Assembly: GCA_041846495.1 (NCBI GenBank)
Contig: JBGZEX010000023.1
Span: 1 to 25,111 of the forward strand
DNA: 25,111 bases
Origin: JBGZEX01 sp041846495
GTDB lineage: Bacteria > Bacteroidota > Bacteroidia > Bacteroidales > Marinifilaceae
Direction of reading: 5' to 3'
Position numbers and translations under genes: made by a program
Shown here: positions 1 to 7,346 of the stretch, one piece after another
How the letters are laid out: each line of letters opens with the position of its first letter
Numbering within the stretch: the stretch's first letter is position 1
Notes under the pieces: model-generated
What the model was told of the DNA's origin: nothing
Databases searched by the model: none
The model's input: the letters and a program-made list of their open reading frames with translations, nothing else

Positions 1-25
1 CGAAGAAATGTATACTTTTACCCAT
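1..25 (-). CDS. possible 5' end of a gene running off the left edge
   Basis: An ATG on the minus strand at 25-23 opens a reading frame (MGKSIHFF) that leaves the window after eight codons. The only support is position: a perfect -7 promoter element (TATCTTTG, minus strand, 51-58) lies where it would give a leader of about 20 bases, like other genes in this window. No -33 element is seen. The fragment is too short for any family assignment, and the frame may be chance. Confidence 0.22.
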
Positions 26-50
26 GGTTATACTTTTTTGTTTTGCAACT

Positions 51-58
51 CAAAGATA
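51..58 (-). promoter_or_regulatory. candidate -7 promoter element (TATCTTTG) reading leftward
   Basis: The minus strand reads TATCTTTG, an exact match to the Bacteroidota -7 consensus TAnnTTTG. I find no TTG or TTTG at the usual 19-21 base spacing upstream, so this is a half-supported promoter. It would start a transcript a few bases further left, toward the possible ATG at 25. Confidence 0.3.
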
Positions 59-60
59 AC

Positions 61-96
61 CAAAAGGGCTGGTACATCGTGAGAAGTGTCAGCCCT
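61..96 (-). terminator. candidate terminator hairpin downstream of the ECF sigma gene
   Basis: The 7-base arms AGGGCTG (65-71) and CAGCCCT (90-96) are exact inverted repeats, and ACA/TGT can extend the stem inside. On the minus strand the hairpin is followed by TTTTGG (64 down to 59), a short T-rich run. That fits termination of the leftward transcript carrying the ECF sigma gene. The long loop and short T-run make it imperfect. Confidence 0.4.
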
Positions 97-350
97 AAAT
101 TTTATACGACAGAAGAAGTTTTACCGGACAGCAATAATTTTTTTCATTCTCGTGCTTTATAATATTACAACACATAAATATTCCGATCCATATACACAAT
201 AACGAATAAAATAAGCAAGTGTTGTTCGAACACATAAAACGAATCTTAAACATCTAAAAATAAAACAGGAAAAACAGGACCGTATATACCGTCACGAATC
301 TCAAGACCGATGCAATCCGTCTTCTCGACAAATACGCACGAATAAGGGAA
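97..350. other. AT-rich intergenic stretch with no recognised gene
   Basis: This part of the gap between the ECF sigma gene and the left-hand hairpin is AT-rich and full of short A and T runs. No reading frame in it looks coding, and I recognise no RNA gene or repeat. It would be the 3' untranslated region of the leftward transcript. Confidence 0.5.
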
Positions 351-872
351 TTATAAAAAACGAGACATAAAATAATAGATCAACAAAGTACCGAAATTAT
401 CCCTAAACACCTTATAAGCCCGGGCGATATGGGTATTTACCGTCCCTACGTTTATCTTCAAAATATCGGCAATCTCTTGATAAGACTTTCCTTTAGTTTT
501 CAACGAAACCACCGCACGCTGTTTATCGGAAAGTAAATTCATACAACGTTCGATCTCCGCTTTTAGCTCCCCATCGTCATTGCCATCGGCGTTCCAACTA
601 AGGATAGCCTCCACAAGACGTTCCTCGTGTTTATCCACGATATCTTTATGACGCAAAAAATTCATGCACCGATTTTTGGTGGCCGTTAACAAATACCCTA
701 CAATATTGTCGTCGGATAAAATCGGAGGTTTTCGCTCATAAAGTCGGATAAAAACCTCTTGGACGATATCATATGCGTAATCACACATAACATAATGATA
801 TGCAAAACGATACAACCCATTAAAATAAGTCGTATACAATTGCTCAATCATATCTTCGTCCTTTTCTTTCAA
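351..872 (-). CDS. RNA polymerase sigma factor, ECF subfamily (sigma-70 family)
   Basis: This 173-residue protein has the two-domain plan of extracytoplasmic-function sigma factors, which bind core RNA polymerase and direct it to a small set of promoters. Region 2 covers roughly residues 10-75, including YDIVQEVFIRLYER. Region 4 is a helix-turn-helix at roughly 112-160 (LSDKQRAVVSLKTKGKSYQE, then IADILKINVGTVNTHIARAY). Length is normal for the group. It is the last gene of the minus-strand block, 49 bases after the NamZ-type gene, and has its own -7 element in that gap. No anti-sigma gene of the FecR or zinc-anchored kind is visible on either side within the window, so its signal and regulon are unknown. 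Family assignment is secure. Confidence 0.93.
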   Translation of the reverse strand: MKEKDEDMIEQLYTTYFNGLYRFAYHYVMCDYAYDIVQEVFIRLYERKPPILSDDNIVGYLLTATKNRCMNFLRHKDIVDKHEERLVEAILSWNADGNDDGELKAEIERCMNLLSDKQRAVVSLKTKGKSYQEIADILKINVGTVNTHIARAYKVFRDNFGTLLIYYFMSRFL

Positions 873-897
873 AATATCGGCTTTTAAAATTCCATCA

Positions 898-905
898 CAA
901 AAGTA
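898..905 (-). promoter_or_regulatory. candidate promoter -7 element (TACTTTTG) of the ECF sigma gene
   Basis: The minus strand reads TACTTTTG, matching TAnnTTTG exactly, about 26 bases before the ATG at 872. A TTG at 925-923 sits 17 bases upstream, shorter than the usual 19-21. The element lies in the gap just after the NamZ-type stop codon, so the sigma gene may be transcribed separately from the operon before it. Confidence 0.42.
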
Positions 906-921
906 AGCATATACTCAAAAT

Positions 922-2136
922 TCAATCATAGGAGGGGAAAAGATAGGAAGAGCGGATTTTTTCAAATTCTTTCAACGAAGGTTGCCAGGAAGAACGTATC
1001 GTCCGGGCGTCTTCTCCTTTAAGAATGCGCTTCCGTATTTCGTCGCTCCCGGCAATTTTGTCGAAAACGGGCAAAAAAAACGAAGTCCGGGATTTGCCCG
1101 CAGGCATGGAAGATACGTATAAACGATAGGCTTTAATCAACCACTCCAAATTAATGCAAGGAGCGGAACGCATCGAATCGTAAAAAGGAGTCAGGTCCTC
1201 TCCGTAGCAGGTATGTCCGAGAAATTTGGGTTTTATGCTCATGCCCTCTATCGACTCGGGATGAAATCGGAAAGGCAGGGACTTAAAAGCCGGATGGCCG
1301 TAAATGCGGAAAGGCATAAGCGTCCCCCGGCCTTCGCTGACTACCGTCCCTTCGAAGAAGCAAAGAGAGGGATAGAGGAGAACGGCAACGGAATCCCTAA
1401 GATTGGGAGAAGGAGGGAGGGGCAAACTCAATATGCGATTTCTCTTCCAACCCCTGCAGGGGACAACGGTAAGTTCGCACCGGATTCCTCCGGCCAACCA
1501 TCCTTCCCCGTTTATCATGCAGGCATATTCTCCTATAGTCATGCCGTAAACTACAGGAACGGGATGCATGCCTATGAAGGAACGGAAATCGGGCTTCAAA
1601 ACCGGACCGTCCACATAAAAAGCATTGGGATTGGGACGATCGGTTACAATCAAAGGAGTAGCCGTTTCGGCACAAGCCTCCATTACATAGTGAAGGGTGG
1701 ATACGTAAGTAAAAAAACGCACTCCCACATCCTGAATATCGAATAATACGACATCCACATCTTTTAAATCCTCGGGGGAAGGTTTTTTTTTCTTCCCGTA
1801 CAAAGAAATCACGGGTATGCCCGTATCCCCGTCTATCTCATCTCCGAATACGGCTCCGGCATCGACCTTACCCCGAAATCCGTGTTCGGGAGCGAATATT
1901 TTAACGATATCCGCCCCCTTATCCAATAAAAAATCCACGCTATGCCGTTCTCCCGCCAAAGAAGAATGATTACCCACAAAAGCCACCCTTCTGCCGTCCA
2001 GCAAAAAACGATAATCGGAAAACCGAAGGATTCCGCATATTACGGAATCCCCGTTATACGGAGTTTGAGCAAAAGCGATGGAAACAAAAACCGTAAATTG
2101 AAGTACGATAAAAAATAGGGCCGACTTTTTTCTCAT
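922..2136 (-). CDS. namZ: exo-beta-N-acetylmuramidase NamZ family protein (DUF1343)
   Basis: This 404-residue exported protein belongs to DUF1343. The characterised member NamZ (YbbC) of Bacillus subtilis removes terminal N-acetylmuramic acid from peptidoglycan fragments during wall recycling. An N-terminal signal peptide ends near residue 24 (SIAFAQ). Family blocks visible are VAFVGNHSS (51-59), FAPEHGFRG (81-89), LFDIQDVGVRFFTY (131-144) and TDRPNPN (165-171). Length is usual for the family. It follows the DUF4837 gene by 8 bases, so it is probably cotranscribed with it. A periplasmic or lipid-anchored location and a role in muropeptide turnover are inferred from the family. Whether it cleaves MurNAc here is untested. 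Confidence 0.88.
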   Translation of the reverse strand: MRKKSALFFIVLQFTVFVSIAFAQTPYNGDSVICGILRFSDYRFLLDGRRVAFVGNHSSLAGERHSVDFLLDKGADIVKIFAPEHGFRGKVDAGAVFGDEIDGDTGIPVISLYGKKKKPSPEDLKDVDVVLFDIQDVGVRFFTYVSTLHYVMEACAETATPLIVTDRPNPNAFYVDGPVLKPDFRSFIGMHPVPVVYGMTIGEYACMINGEGWLAGGIRCELTVVPCRGWKRNRILSLPLPPSPNLRDSVAVLLYPSLCFFEGTVVSEGRGTLMPFRIYGHPAFKSLPFRFHPESIEGMSIKPKFLGHTCYGEDLTPFYDSMRSAPCINLEWLIKAYRLYVSSMPAGKSRTSFFLPVFDKIAGSDEIRKRILKGEDARTIRSSWQPSLKEFEKIRSSYLFPSYD

Positions 2137-2144
2137 AAAAATTC

Positions 2145-3182
2145 CTATTTCCCCGGATTTTCAATCGTCCTCTCTTTTTTCTTTCCCTTTTCTCCGAACT
2201 CCAACGTATTCACTACGGAATTCACCTGATGGAGATAATTGCGTTTCTTTTCGTCGGGAGCATATACATAGCCCATTACATATAGAATACGTCCTTTTTC
2301 GGTATCCAATACGATATTGGCAGTAGCCGGACCTCCCATAAAATCGTTATGGACTGTCCACATCCCTCGAAGATTCATCGCATAATATTTGCGATCGTAT
2401 GTAAAATGCTCCACCATTATAGGGGTTACCGTATCCAATATCATATAAGAACCGTCTCGGGGACCCGGAATATGCCGGCTCAACTCTCGACTCAGGGTAC
2501 GAATAATATCCTGTTTATCGAACTGTTTTTCATCCACATATTCTTTTTGAAAAAAGACCACTCCCCGGCTATTCCTCACGGTTTCCAACGACATCCATAC
2601 GAAATCCGCACTGTCTTTACGGATATAATAACCGGACGGAGCCGATAACTCCACATCGTACTTTTGTTTCATGTGCCGAAATATCGTCGTATCGGCATTC
2701 ATCCTGTACAGGCGCACCAAACGTTTTTTTTCCGCATCCAAAAACAGCGACATCAAAGAATACCTGTATTTTTCAAAAAAAGCCTGAAATCCCAAACTGT
2801 CCTTTATGCGGATTTCAAACATATTCTGTCCCGTAGCCCAGGTATTTTTCAAAACGGAAACCGCATAAGCCGTATCTAACGAAACATCCACATCTATTTT
2901 CAATATCGCCCGATGCGATTTGAGAGAACGGACAAAATACTCCTTCGAAACACTGATCACCTTAAATATCGGTTCCGGTTGGGGCAATCCGAACATCGGT
3001 TGACAGAAAAAAGCCTTGATACTATCGCCTATTCCGCCCTTCCATATAGCCTCATCCGTAACGACCAATATCTCATTCAAAGCGCCTCCCACTGGATTTC
3101 CCCATTGATTCTTGATATTGCATCCCGCTGCGGAAAAAAGAAAAAGTAAAAAATAAAGACAACGGACAATACATTTTTTCAT
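2145..3182 (-). CDS. DUF4837 family lipoprotein
   Basis: This 345-residue protein starts with a lipoprotein signal: a basic start, a hydrophobic stretch and the lipobox SAAGC with Cys21 as the expected lipidation site. The body matches the Bacteroidota-restricted DUF4837 family, with the characteristic start of the mature part (GGALNEILVVTDEAIWKG, about 32-49) and a long mixed alpha/beta region. The tail is Lys/Glu-rich. No catalytic motif is recognised and the family's function is unknown. It sits 12 bases after the DUF3108 gene and 8 before namZ, within a run of envelope genes. Attachment to the inner or outer membrane facing the periplasm is inferred from the signal. Confidence 0.82.
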   Translation of the reverse strand: MKKCIVRCLYFLLFLFSAAGCNIKNQWGNPVGGALNEILVVTDEAIWKGGIGDSIKAFFCQPMFGLPQPEPIFKVISVSKEYFVRSLKSHRAILKIDVDVSLDTAYAVSVLKNTWATGQNMFEIRIKDSLGFQAFFEKYRYSLMSLFLDAEKKRLVRLYRMNADTTIFRHMKQKYDVELSAPSGYYIRKDSADFVWMSLETVRNSRGVVFFQKEYVDEKQFDKQDIIRTLSRELSRHIPGPRDGSYMILDTVTPIMVEHFTYDRKYYAMNLRGMWTVHNDFMGGPATANIVLDTEKGRILYVMGYVYAPDEKKRNYLHQVNSVVNTLEFGEKGKKKERTIENPGK

Positions 3183-3194
3183 AATTTTTATATT

Positions 3195-3959
3195 TTAGTA
3201 TATCGTATTTTTTAAATCTATTATCGCTTTAAGCGAACCTACCCTTATTTTAGCCTCCATGAGCACAGGTATGCGGTAATCGTCTTTAGTCACCCATATT
3301 TTAAAAGCGTTATCATCTTTAAAAACCTTACCTTTAAGAACTTGTGGTGAAAAAACATAACATTTATATTTTTTACCCCCCACTTTAGTCGTTTTTTCTC
3401 CAAGATAGGTTAAGTCCAAATTATATATTTTCTCATCGATAAATATATTCATCGGTATACTATGTCCCTTTTCAAAAGAATCGAAATCCAATTCCCGAGC
3501 TTTCCAGGCTATGGATAGCATATCATAAGTCCTATCCGCCAATTCCAGGGTATCGTACCTCGTATACTTGCCGATTCTCTCTTTATAAGCATATATCCGT
3601 CGCTCATCGTAAGAAAAACGACTGCGAAACCTCGCCGCATAATCTCCTTCGTTTGCGGAACGGTAAAACTCTATAGGCCCGAAACTGTGTTTATCATGGT
3701 GAGATATCAACGTATCCCTAAGTACGAAAAACCATTCCCAAGAAGGATCGGTAGCTGCATATGCGGCAATCTTATTCGCATGCGGATAAACGTCGGAACT
3801 CCCTATATGAAGCACCGTATTACCTACATTTATCCAGATAAATCCCCAATTATAATAGCCGGTATAAGCCAGTTGCCTTATCGGTTTATATTTACTCTGC
3901 CCCAGAACGAAAGCAGAAGTCGCCATTATGAAAATACTTGCCAATATATTCCTTATCAT
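3195..3959 (-). CDS. DUF3108 domain-containing exported protein
   Basis: This 254-residue protein has an N-terminal signal peptide (hydrophobic residues 4-19, likely cut after VLG or LGQ) and a body resembling DUF3108. Family members are predicted periplasmic beta-rich proteins without a proven activity. Recognisable features are GYYNWGFIWINVGN near residues 34-47, an RSRFSYDERRIYAYK stretch near 113-127, and a C-terminal segment (IWVTKDDYRIPVLMEAKI) typical of the family's end. It begins 7 bases after the Ig-like lipoprotein gene stops and lies 12 bases before the DUF4837 gene, so cotranscription is likely. The family call is good. The function is open, with an envelope role inferred from context only. 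Confidence 0.8.
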   Translation of the reverse strand: MIRNILASIFIMATSAFVLGQSKYKPIRQLAYTGYYNWGFIWINVGNTVLHIGSSDVYPHANKIAAYAATDPSWEWFFVLRDTLISHHDKHSFGPIEFYRSANEGDYAARFRSRFSYDERRIYAYKERIGKYTRYDTLELADRTYDMLSIAWKARELDFDSFEKGHSIPMNIFIDEKIYNLDLTYLGEKTTKVGGKKYKCYVFSPQVLKGKVFKDDNAFKIWVTKDDYRIPVLMEAKIRVGSLKAIIDLKNTIY

Positions 3960-3966
3960 AATTCTT

Positions 3967-5844
3967 TCAATGAATGTTAATTCTTCCCGCCTTCAAATCG
4001 AAATCCTGCTCGATATCGAAATTCGCCTTCAAATCGATAACCTTATCCGGGAAATAAATTATCTTTTCCGGCTGTCGCTTTTCCAGATACAATCCCGTAT
4101 CCCATTTTCCATTGGCATTTTCGTCCAAAATAAAACGTACTCCTACGGTTCCCGGTTTCAAATAATCGATAACGACTTGACCGTCTTCGGTCAAATTCCT
4201 CTCGCAAACGATTTCGTATTTGACCTCATCCCCTATCTTAAGCGTATTCGACTTGGATTTATTATCCGCAGACTTCACCGTCTTGAATAATTGCATAACG
4301 ACATGTCCTTCCAAGCCGGAAACATTTAAAATCAACCGCGCATAAGAGTCCAGTGAAAATATTTTAAATCTTTTCTCTATCTTATTATTGGAATAACCGT
4401 AAATATCACATATCGTTGCAGAATCTATTTTCAAAATATATTCCCTTTCCGGCTCCCATTCGCATTCTATTTTAAAACGCCTGATACGTACGGAATCGGG
4501 ATATATGCCGTAAACGACATCTTGAAATACGGTATCCGCCGCCGCATATAATTTTATATTATCCGTATATCCATTGTCTACGGGATGCGGAAACTCTATA
4601 TATATCGGTTTGTCTACATCGTGTAAATCGCTTAAATCCGTAACGATATTCATGTTTTTTTTCTCTACCGTATCTTTTCGTCGCCGAGGTGTTTTTTTCT
4701 TTTTATACACCATATATGAAGTATCTCTTACACTTACCGTTCTATTCAGGGAATCCGACTGAAAATAGTCTATATAAAAAGCCAAAGTATCCATCCCATA
4801 AATAAGAGAATCCCTTATCCACAAACGTATACTGTCCCTTCCCGACGATTCCTCCTTAATATACCAGTCCGTAAGATTAAACGTCGAATCCGCAAACGAT
4901 ATGTCGAAACCGTTTTCTCCCGGCACACTGAAAACGAAATCCAAAGCGTAAGGTTTCTCCCGCTTCGCATCCGACATATATAATTTCGTCAACCGTTCCT
5001 TAAACATACGGATACTGAGATTCGTCGGACCGTAAGCCCATAAGCTATCGTTTGCACAGGAATCCGGCAATATTTTATCTCCGAACTTATACCCGTATGC
5101 CTTGATGCTCGCGGAATCTTTCATAATCTCGCTCAAAGGACATACCCAGGGAACGACCACCGTATCGATAAACCCTACGAGCTCATCCTCGGGAAGATAC
5201 ATATAATTTCTATCGGCATCGTTTAAAGCAAGTACCCGATAGGGCACATCGGATATATTCGTAAAATGAAAAAAACCGGCACTGTCCGTACGCGAAACAT
5301 AATCCGGAAATTCGAGCAAGGGAATGGAATCTCCATGGCGTTTGTATAAAAACACCGAGGCTCCGAGAACGGGCCTACCGCTTTCGGCATCGTATACATG
5401 CCCGCTCATCTCCATCGTATCGATCACGTTACCGGTAGAAAATACATAACGGTAAAAACCCAACGGATTTCCTTCGTTATTATCCACAATGGCATCTCCG
5501 AAATCCAACGAATAGGTAACGTCGGGAACAAGAGTGTCCCGAAATTCCACTTGGATATATTTCCCCCTCAATTTCACTCTGGGTTTCCTTTTCTGAGGAG
5601 GGGAAATGATGAATTTCTCACTCATTTCCTTCAATTGTACGAATTCGTTAAAATATATGTTTATTTTTTTATCCTTAAAATTCGTATTATACGAAAGCGG
5701 CCGCTCCATAACGACTATCGGAGGTATCGAATCCTTAGGACCGCCTTCCGGATAGCCTTTGTTGGCACAGGCACCGAATAACCATAAGCCTGTCCGTATT
5801 AAAACAACAACCTTAATCCATGAATATATCTTATATTTTTTCAT
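3967..5844 (-). CDS. Ig-like (Big_5 type) domain-containing lipoprotein
   Basis: I place the start at the Met codon at 5844, giving 625 residues. The longer frame back to 5898 would begin upstream of a perfect -7 element (TATATTTG, 5868-5875), and only the shorter form starts with a clean lipoprotein signal (MKKYKIY, hydrophobic core, lipobox LFGAC with Cys26). The mature part opens with ANKGYPEGGPKDSIPP and an Ig-like domain of the Big_5 type (about 38-130). A carboxypeptidase-regulatory-like beta domain follows (SGHVYDAESGRPVLGASVFL, about 140-215), then further beta-rich repeats. The C-terminus has GVRFILDENANGKWDTG. This architecture is common in Bacteroidota outer-surface or periplasmic lipoproteins of unknown role. 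It heads a close-packed group with the DUF3108 and DUF4837 genes. Confidence 0.83.
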   Translation of the reverse strand: MKKYKIYSWIKVVVLIRTGLWLFGACANKGYPEGGPKDSIPPIVVMERPLSYNTNFKDKKINIYFNEFVQLKEMSEKFIISPPQKRKPRVKLRGKYIQVEFRDTLVPDVTYSLDFGDAIVDNNEGNPLGFYRYVFSTGNVIDTMEMSGHVYDAESGRPVLGASVFLYKRHGDSIPLLEFPDYVSRTDSAGFFHFTNISDVPYRVLALNDADRNYMYLPEDELVGFIDTVVVPWVCPLSEIMKDSASIKAYGYKFGDKILPDSCANDSLWAYGPTNLSIRMFKERLTKLYMSDAKREKPYALDFVFSVPGENGFDISFADSTFNLTDWYIKEESSGRDSIRLWIRDSLIYGMDTLAFYIDYFQSDSLNRTVSVRDTSYMVYKKKKTPRRRKDTVEKKNMNIVTDLSDLHDVDKPIYIEFPHPVDNGYTDNIKLYAAADTVFQDVVYGIYPDSVRIRRFKIECEWEPEREYILKIDSATICDIYGYSNNKIEKRFKIFSLDSYARLILNVSGLEGHVVMQLFKTVKSADNKSKSNTLKIGDEVKYEIVCERNLTEDGQVVIDYLKPGTVGVRFILDENANGKWDTGLYLEKRQPEKIIYFPDKVIDLKANFDIEQDFDLKAGRINIH

Positions 5845-5867
5845 TTTGCAATCATCCGATAAACACA

Positions 5868-5875
5868 CAAATATA
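5868..5875 (-). promoter_or_regulatory. candidate promoter -7 element (TATATTTG) of the Ig-like lipoprotein gene
   Basis: The minus strand reads TATATTTG, an exact TAnnTTTG match. It lies about 24 bases before the ATG at 5844, within the 94-base gap after comF. No good -33 element is visible at the usual spacing. Its position argues against the longer reading frame that would start at 5898. Confidence 0.45.
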
Positions 5876-5938
5876 AATATTCCACACCAAATCTCCATTA
5901 TAATCCGAACATTTCACAAAAAATGCACGTTATCGACA

Positions 5939-6613
5939 TCATAAAGTATCGGTTACGGCCAAACAGGCTATGGAAAATTTAAAATCGCACATCCTCCTCA
6001 GGGTTTCGATACAGGAAAATATCGTAGCTCCCGTAGTAAACACGTCGTCCACCATCAATATGCGCTTCCCCTCTATCCGCCATACCTCCTTTTGCTCGAC
6101 GGCAAAAATTCCCGATACGTTTTTCTTGCGTTCCTCCGCATTCTTACCCGTCTGAGACCGATTATTCCTTATCCTTAAAATCACATCATCGACAACGGGG
6201 AGTTTCAAAACGGAAGCTATCCCTTCCGCAATACATAAAGCCTGATTATATCCCCTTTCTTTTAAACGTAGGGGATGAAGCGGCACGGGCACCAATACCG
6301 TCTCCGAGAAATCTCCCGACATTTTCTTTCCCAACAGTCTTCCGAAATCGTAAGCCGCATCTTTTTTTTCTCGGTATTTTATCGCATGAATAATGTTTCT
6401 ATAATCGCTATAACGATTGTAAAAAAATAAAAAATATGCATATTCCACTCCATCTCCTACCGAAAAATATTCCCGCACGTCGTCGTAAAAAGGGAATCCT
6501 GCCGTACACCGGGTACATATATGCTTTTCCCCGCGCACGAGTCCTTCCCCGCACACCAAACAAACAGGGGCGTAAAAAACATCCGATATCCTTTTCGTCA
6601 ATAAAAAATCCAT
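5939..6613 (-). CDS. comF: ComF family protein (phosphoribosyltransferase-like)
   Basis: This 224-residue protein has the two parts of ComF. The first is an N-terminal zinc-ribbon-like region with paired cysteines (CLVC at 18-21, CTRC at 33-36). The second is a type I phosphoribosyltransferase fold ending in the PRPP-binding loop VDDVFTTGAT (188-197). The family blocks VPVPLHPLRLKERGYNQA (108-125) and RNNRSQTGKNAEERKKNV (149-166) are intact. ComF proteins assist DNA uptake in naturally competent bacteria, but the biochemical activity is unsettled. The gene starts directly after the stop of the TonB-like gene, so the two are translationally close and likely in one operon. No other competence gene is nearby. 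Confidence 0.92.
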   Translation of the reverse strand: MDFLLTKRISDVFYAPVCLVCGEGLVRGEKHICTRCTAGFPFYDDVREYFSVGDGVEYAYFLFFYNRYSDYRNIIHAIKYREKKDAAYDFGRLLGKKMSGDFSETVLVPVPLHPLRLKERGYNQALCIAEGIASVLKLPVVDDVILRIRNNRSQTGKNAEERKKNVSGIFAVEQKEVWRIEGKRILMVDDVFTTGATIFSCIETLRRMCDFKFSIACLAVTDTL

Positions 6614-7345
6614 TTATTGTTTCACGAAATTATATGTAATTTTCCCGACTTGGGATTCCGGAGCATGAGAAGAAGTATTGAATCTCGAACGCAATGCGGC
6701 TCTTACGGCCGTTTCCCGCAAACAATCGTCCCTATCCGAAAAAGCATCCATAACCTTAGCCCACTCCACTCCTCCCTTGCGGGATACTTTTATCTCCACA
6801 ACCACCTTCCCGCCGAATTCACATTTAAACACCGGTATGGGCATAAATTCCGCATATCTCCCCTCCAAATCGTAAACCACGGAACTCTTCCCCGAATAAA
6901 CGACCGTTCTAAGGGAATCGGCCTCCCTCATATCCCGCTCGGTTTTTCGATAAGCCATACTGTCCTTCGCATATTCCGCATCCCTTTTATAAGCATAACG
7001 GGAATGATCGTAAGAAGCCAACTCCCTTTTAAGCCTATCTTCATATTCCCGGGCAGACGCTTCGTTCAAATGCTTTTCGGCGACTTTGATATTTTCATTC
7101 GTAATCACCGATTTAAGCAATTTCTCCACCTCTTCTTCAGCCCTGCGTTTCATCTCTTTTTTTTCTTCCCGTTTCTTCTCCTCCCATTCCTTCCGTTCCT
7201 CCGGCGTATCGACAATAAAACCCATATCCGCACGTTGTTTATATTCTCCAACAAGCCGTATGCTCATAAATACGATCAACAATAAAACATGTAGGATAAG
7301 CGTGCCCAATAAGGCGACACGATTAACTTCAGCGTATTTTTTCAT
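6614..7345 (-). CDS. TonB/TolA-like energy transducer with charged helical spacer
   Basis: This 243-residue protein has one N-terminal membrane helix (about residues 10-32), a long Glu/Lys/Arg-rich predicted coiled coil (about 48-145) and a C-terminal domain of the TonB type (about 165-243). The C-terminal domain contains GGKVVVEIKVSRKGGVE and the end KITYNFVKQ. The expected topology is inner-membrane anchor with the rest periplasmic. The spacer is charged and helical, not proline-rich, so it resembles TolA in build. Cys175 and Cys208 flank the central strands of the C-terminal domain and could form a disulfide. It starts 1 base after the permease gene ends and abuts comF. No ExbB or ExbD gene is present in the window. 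Confidence 0.75.
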   Translation of the reverse strand: MKKYAEVNRVALLGTLILHVLLLIVFMSIRLVGEYKQRADMGFIVDTPEERKEWEEKKREEKKEMKRRAEEEVEKLLKSVITNENIKVAEKHLNEASAREYEDRLKRELASYDHSRYAYKRDAEYAKDSMAYRKTERDMREADSLRTVVYSGKSSVVYDLEGRYAEFMPIPVFKCEFGGKVVVEIKVSRKGGVEWAKVMDAFSDRDDCLRETAVRAALRSRFNTSSHAPESQVGKITYNFVKQ

Positions 7346-7346
7346 A

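Noticed and set aside
9..83. Short plus-strand frame starting at 9 (24 codons)
   Set aside because: No promoter or family signal in its favour; it overlaps the minus-strand -7 element and terminator-like hairpin.
6617..7285. 222-residue open frame on the plus strand opposite the TonB-like gene
   Set aside because: It is Phe/Arg/His-rich, matches no family, and is fully explained as the antisense of a gene with a highly charged helix.
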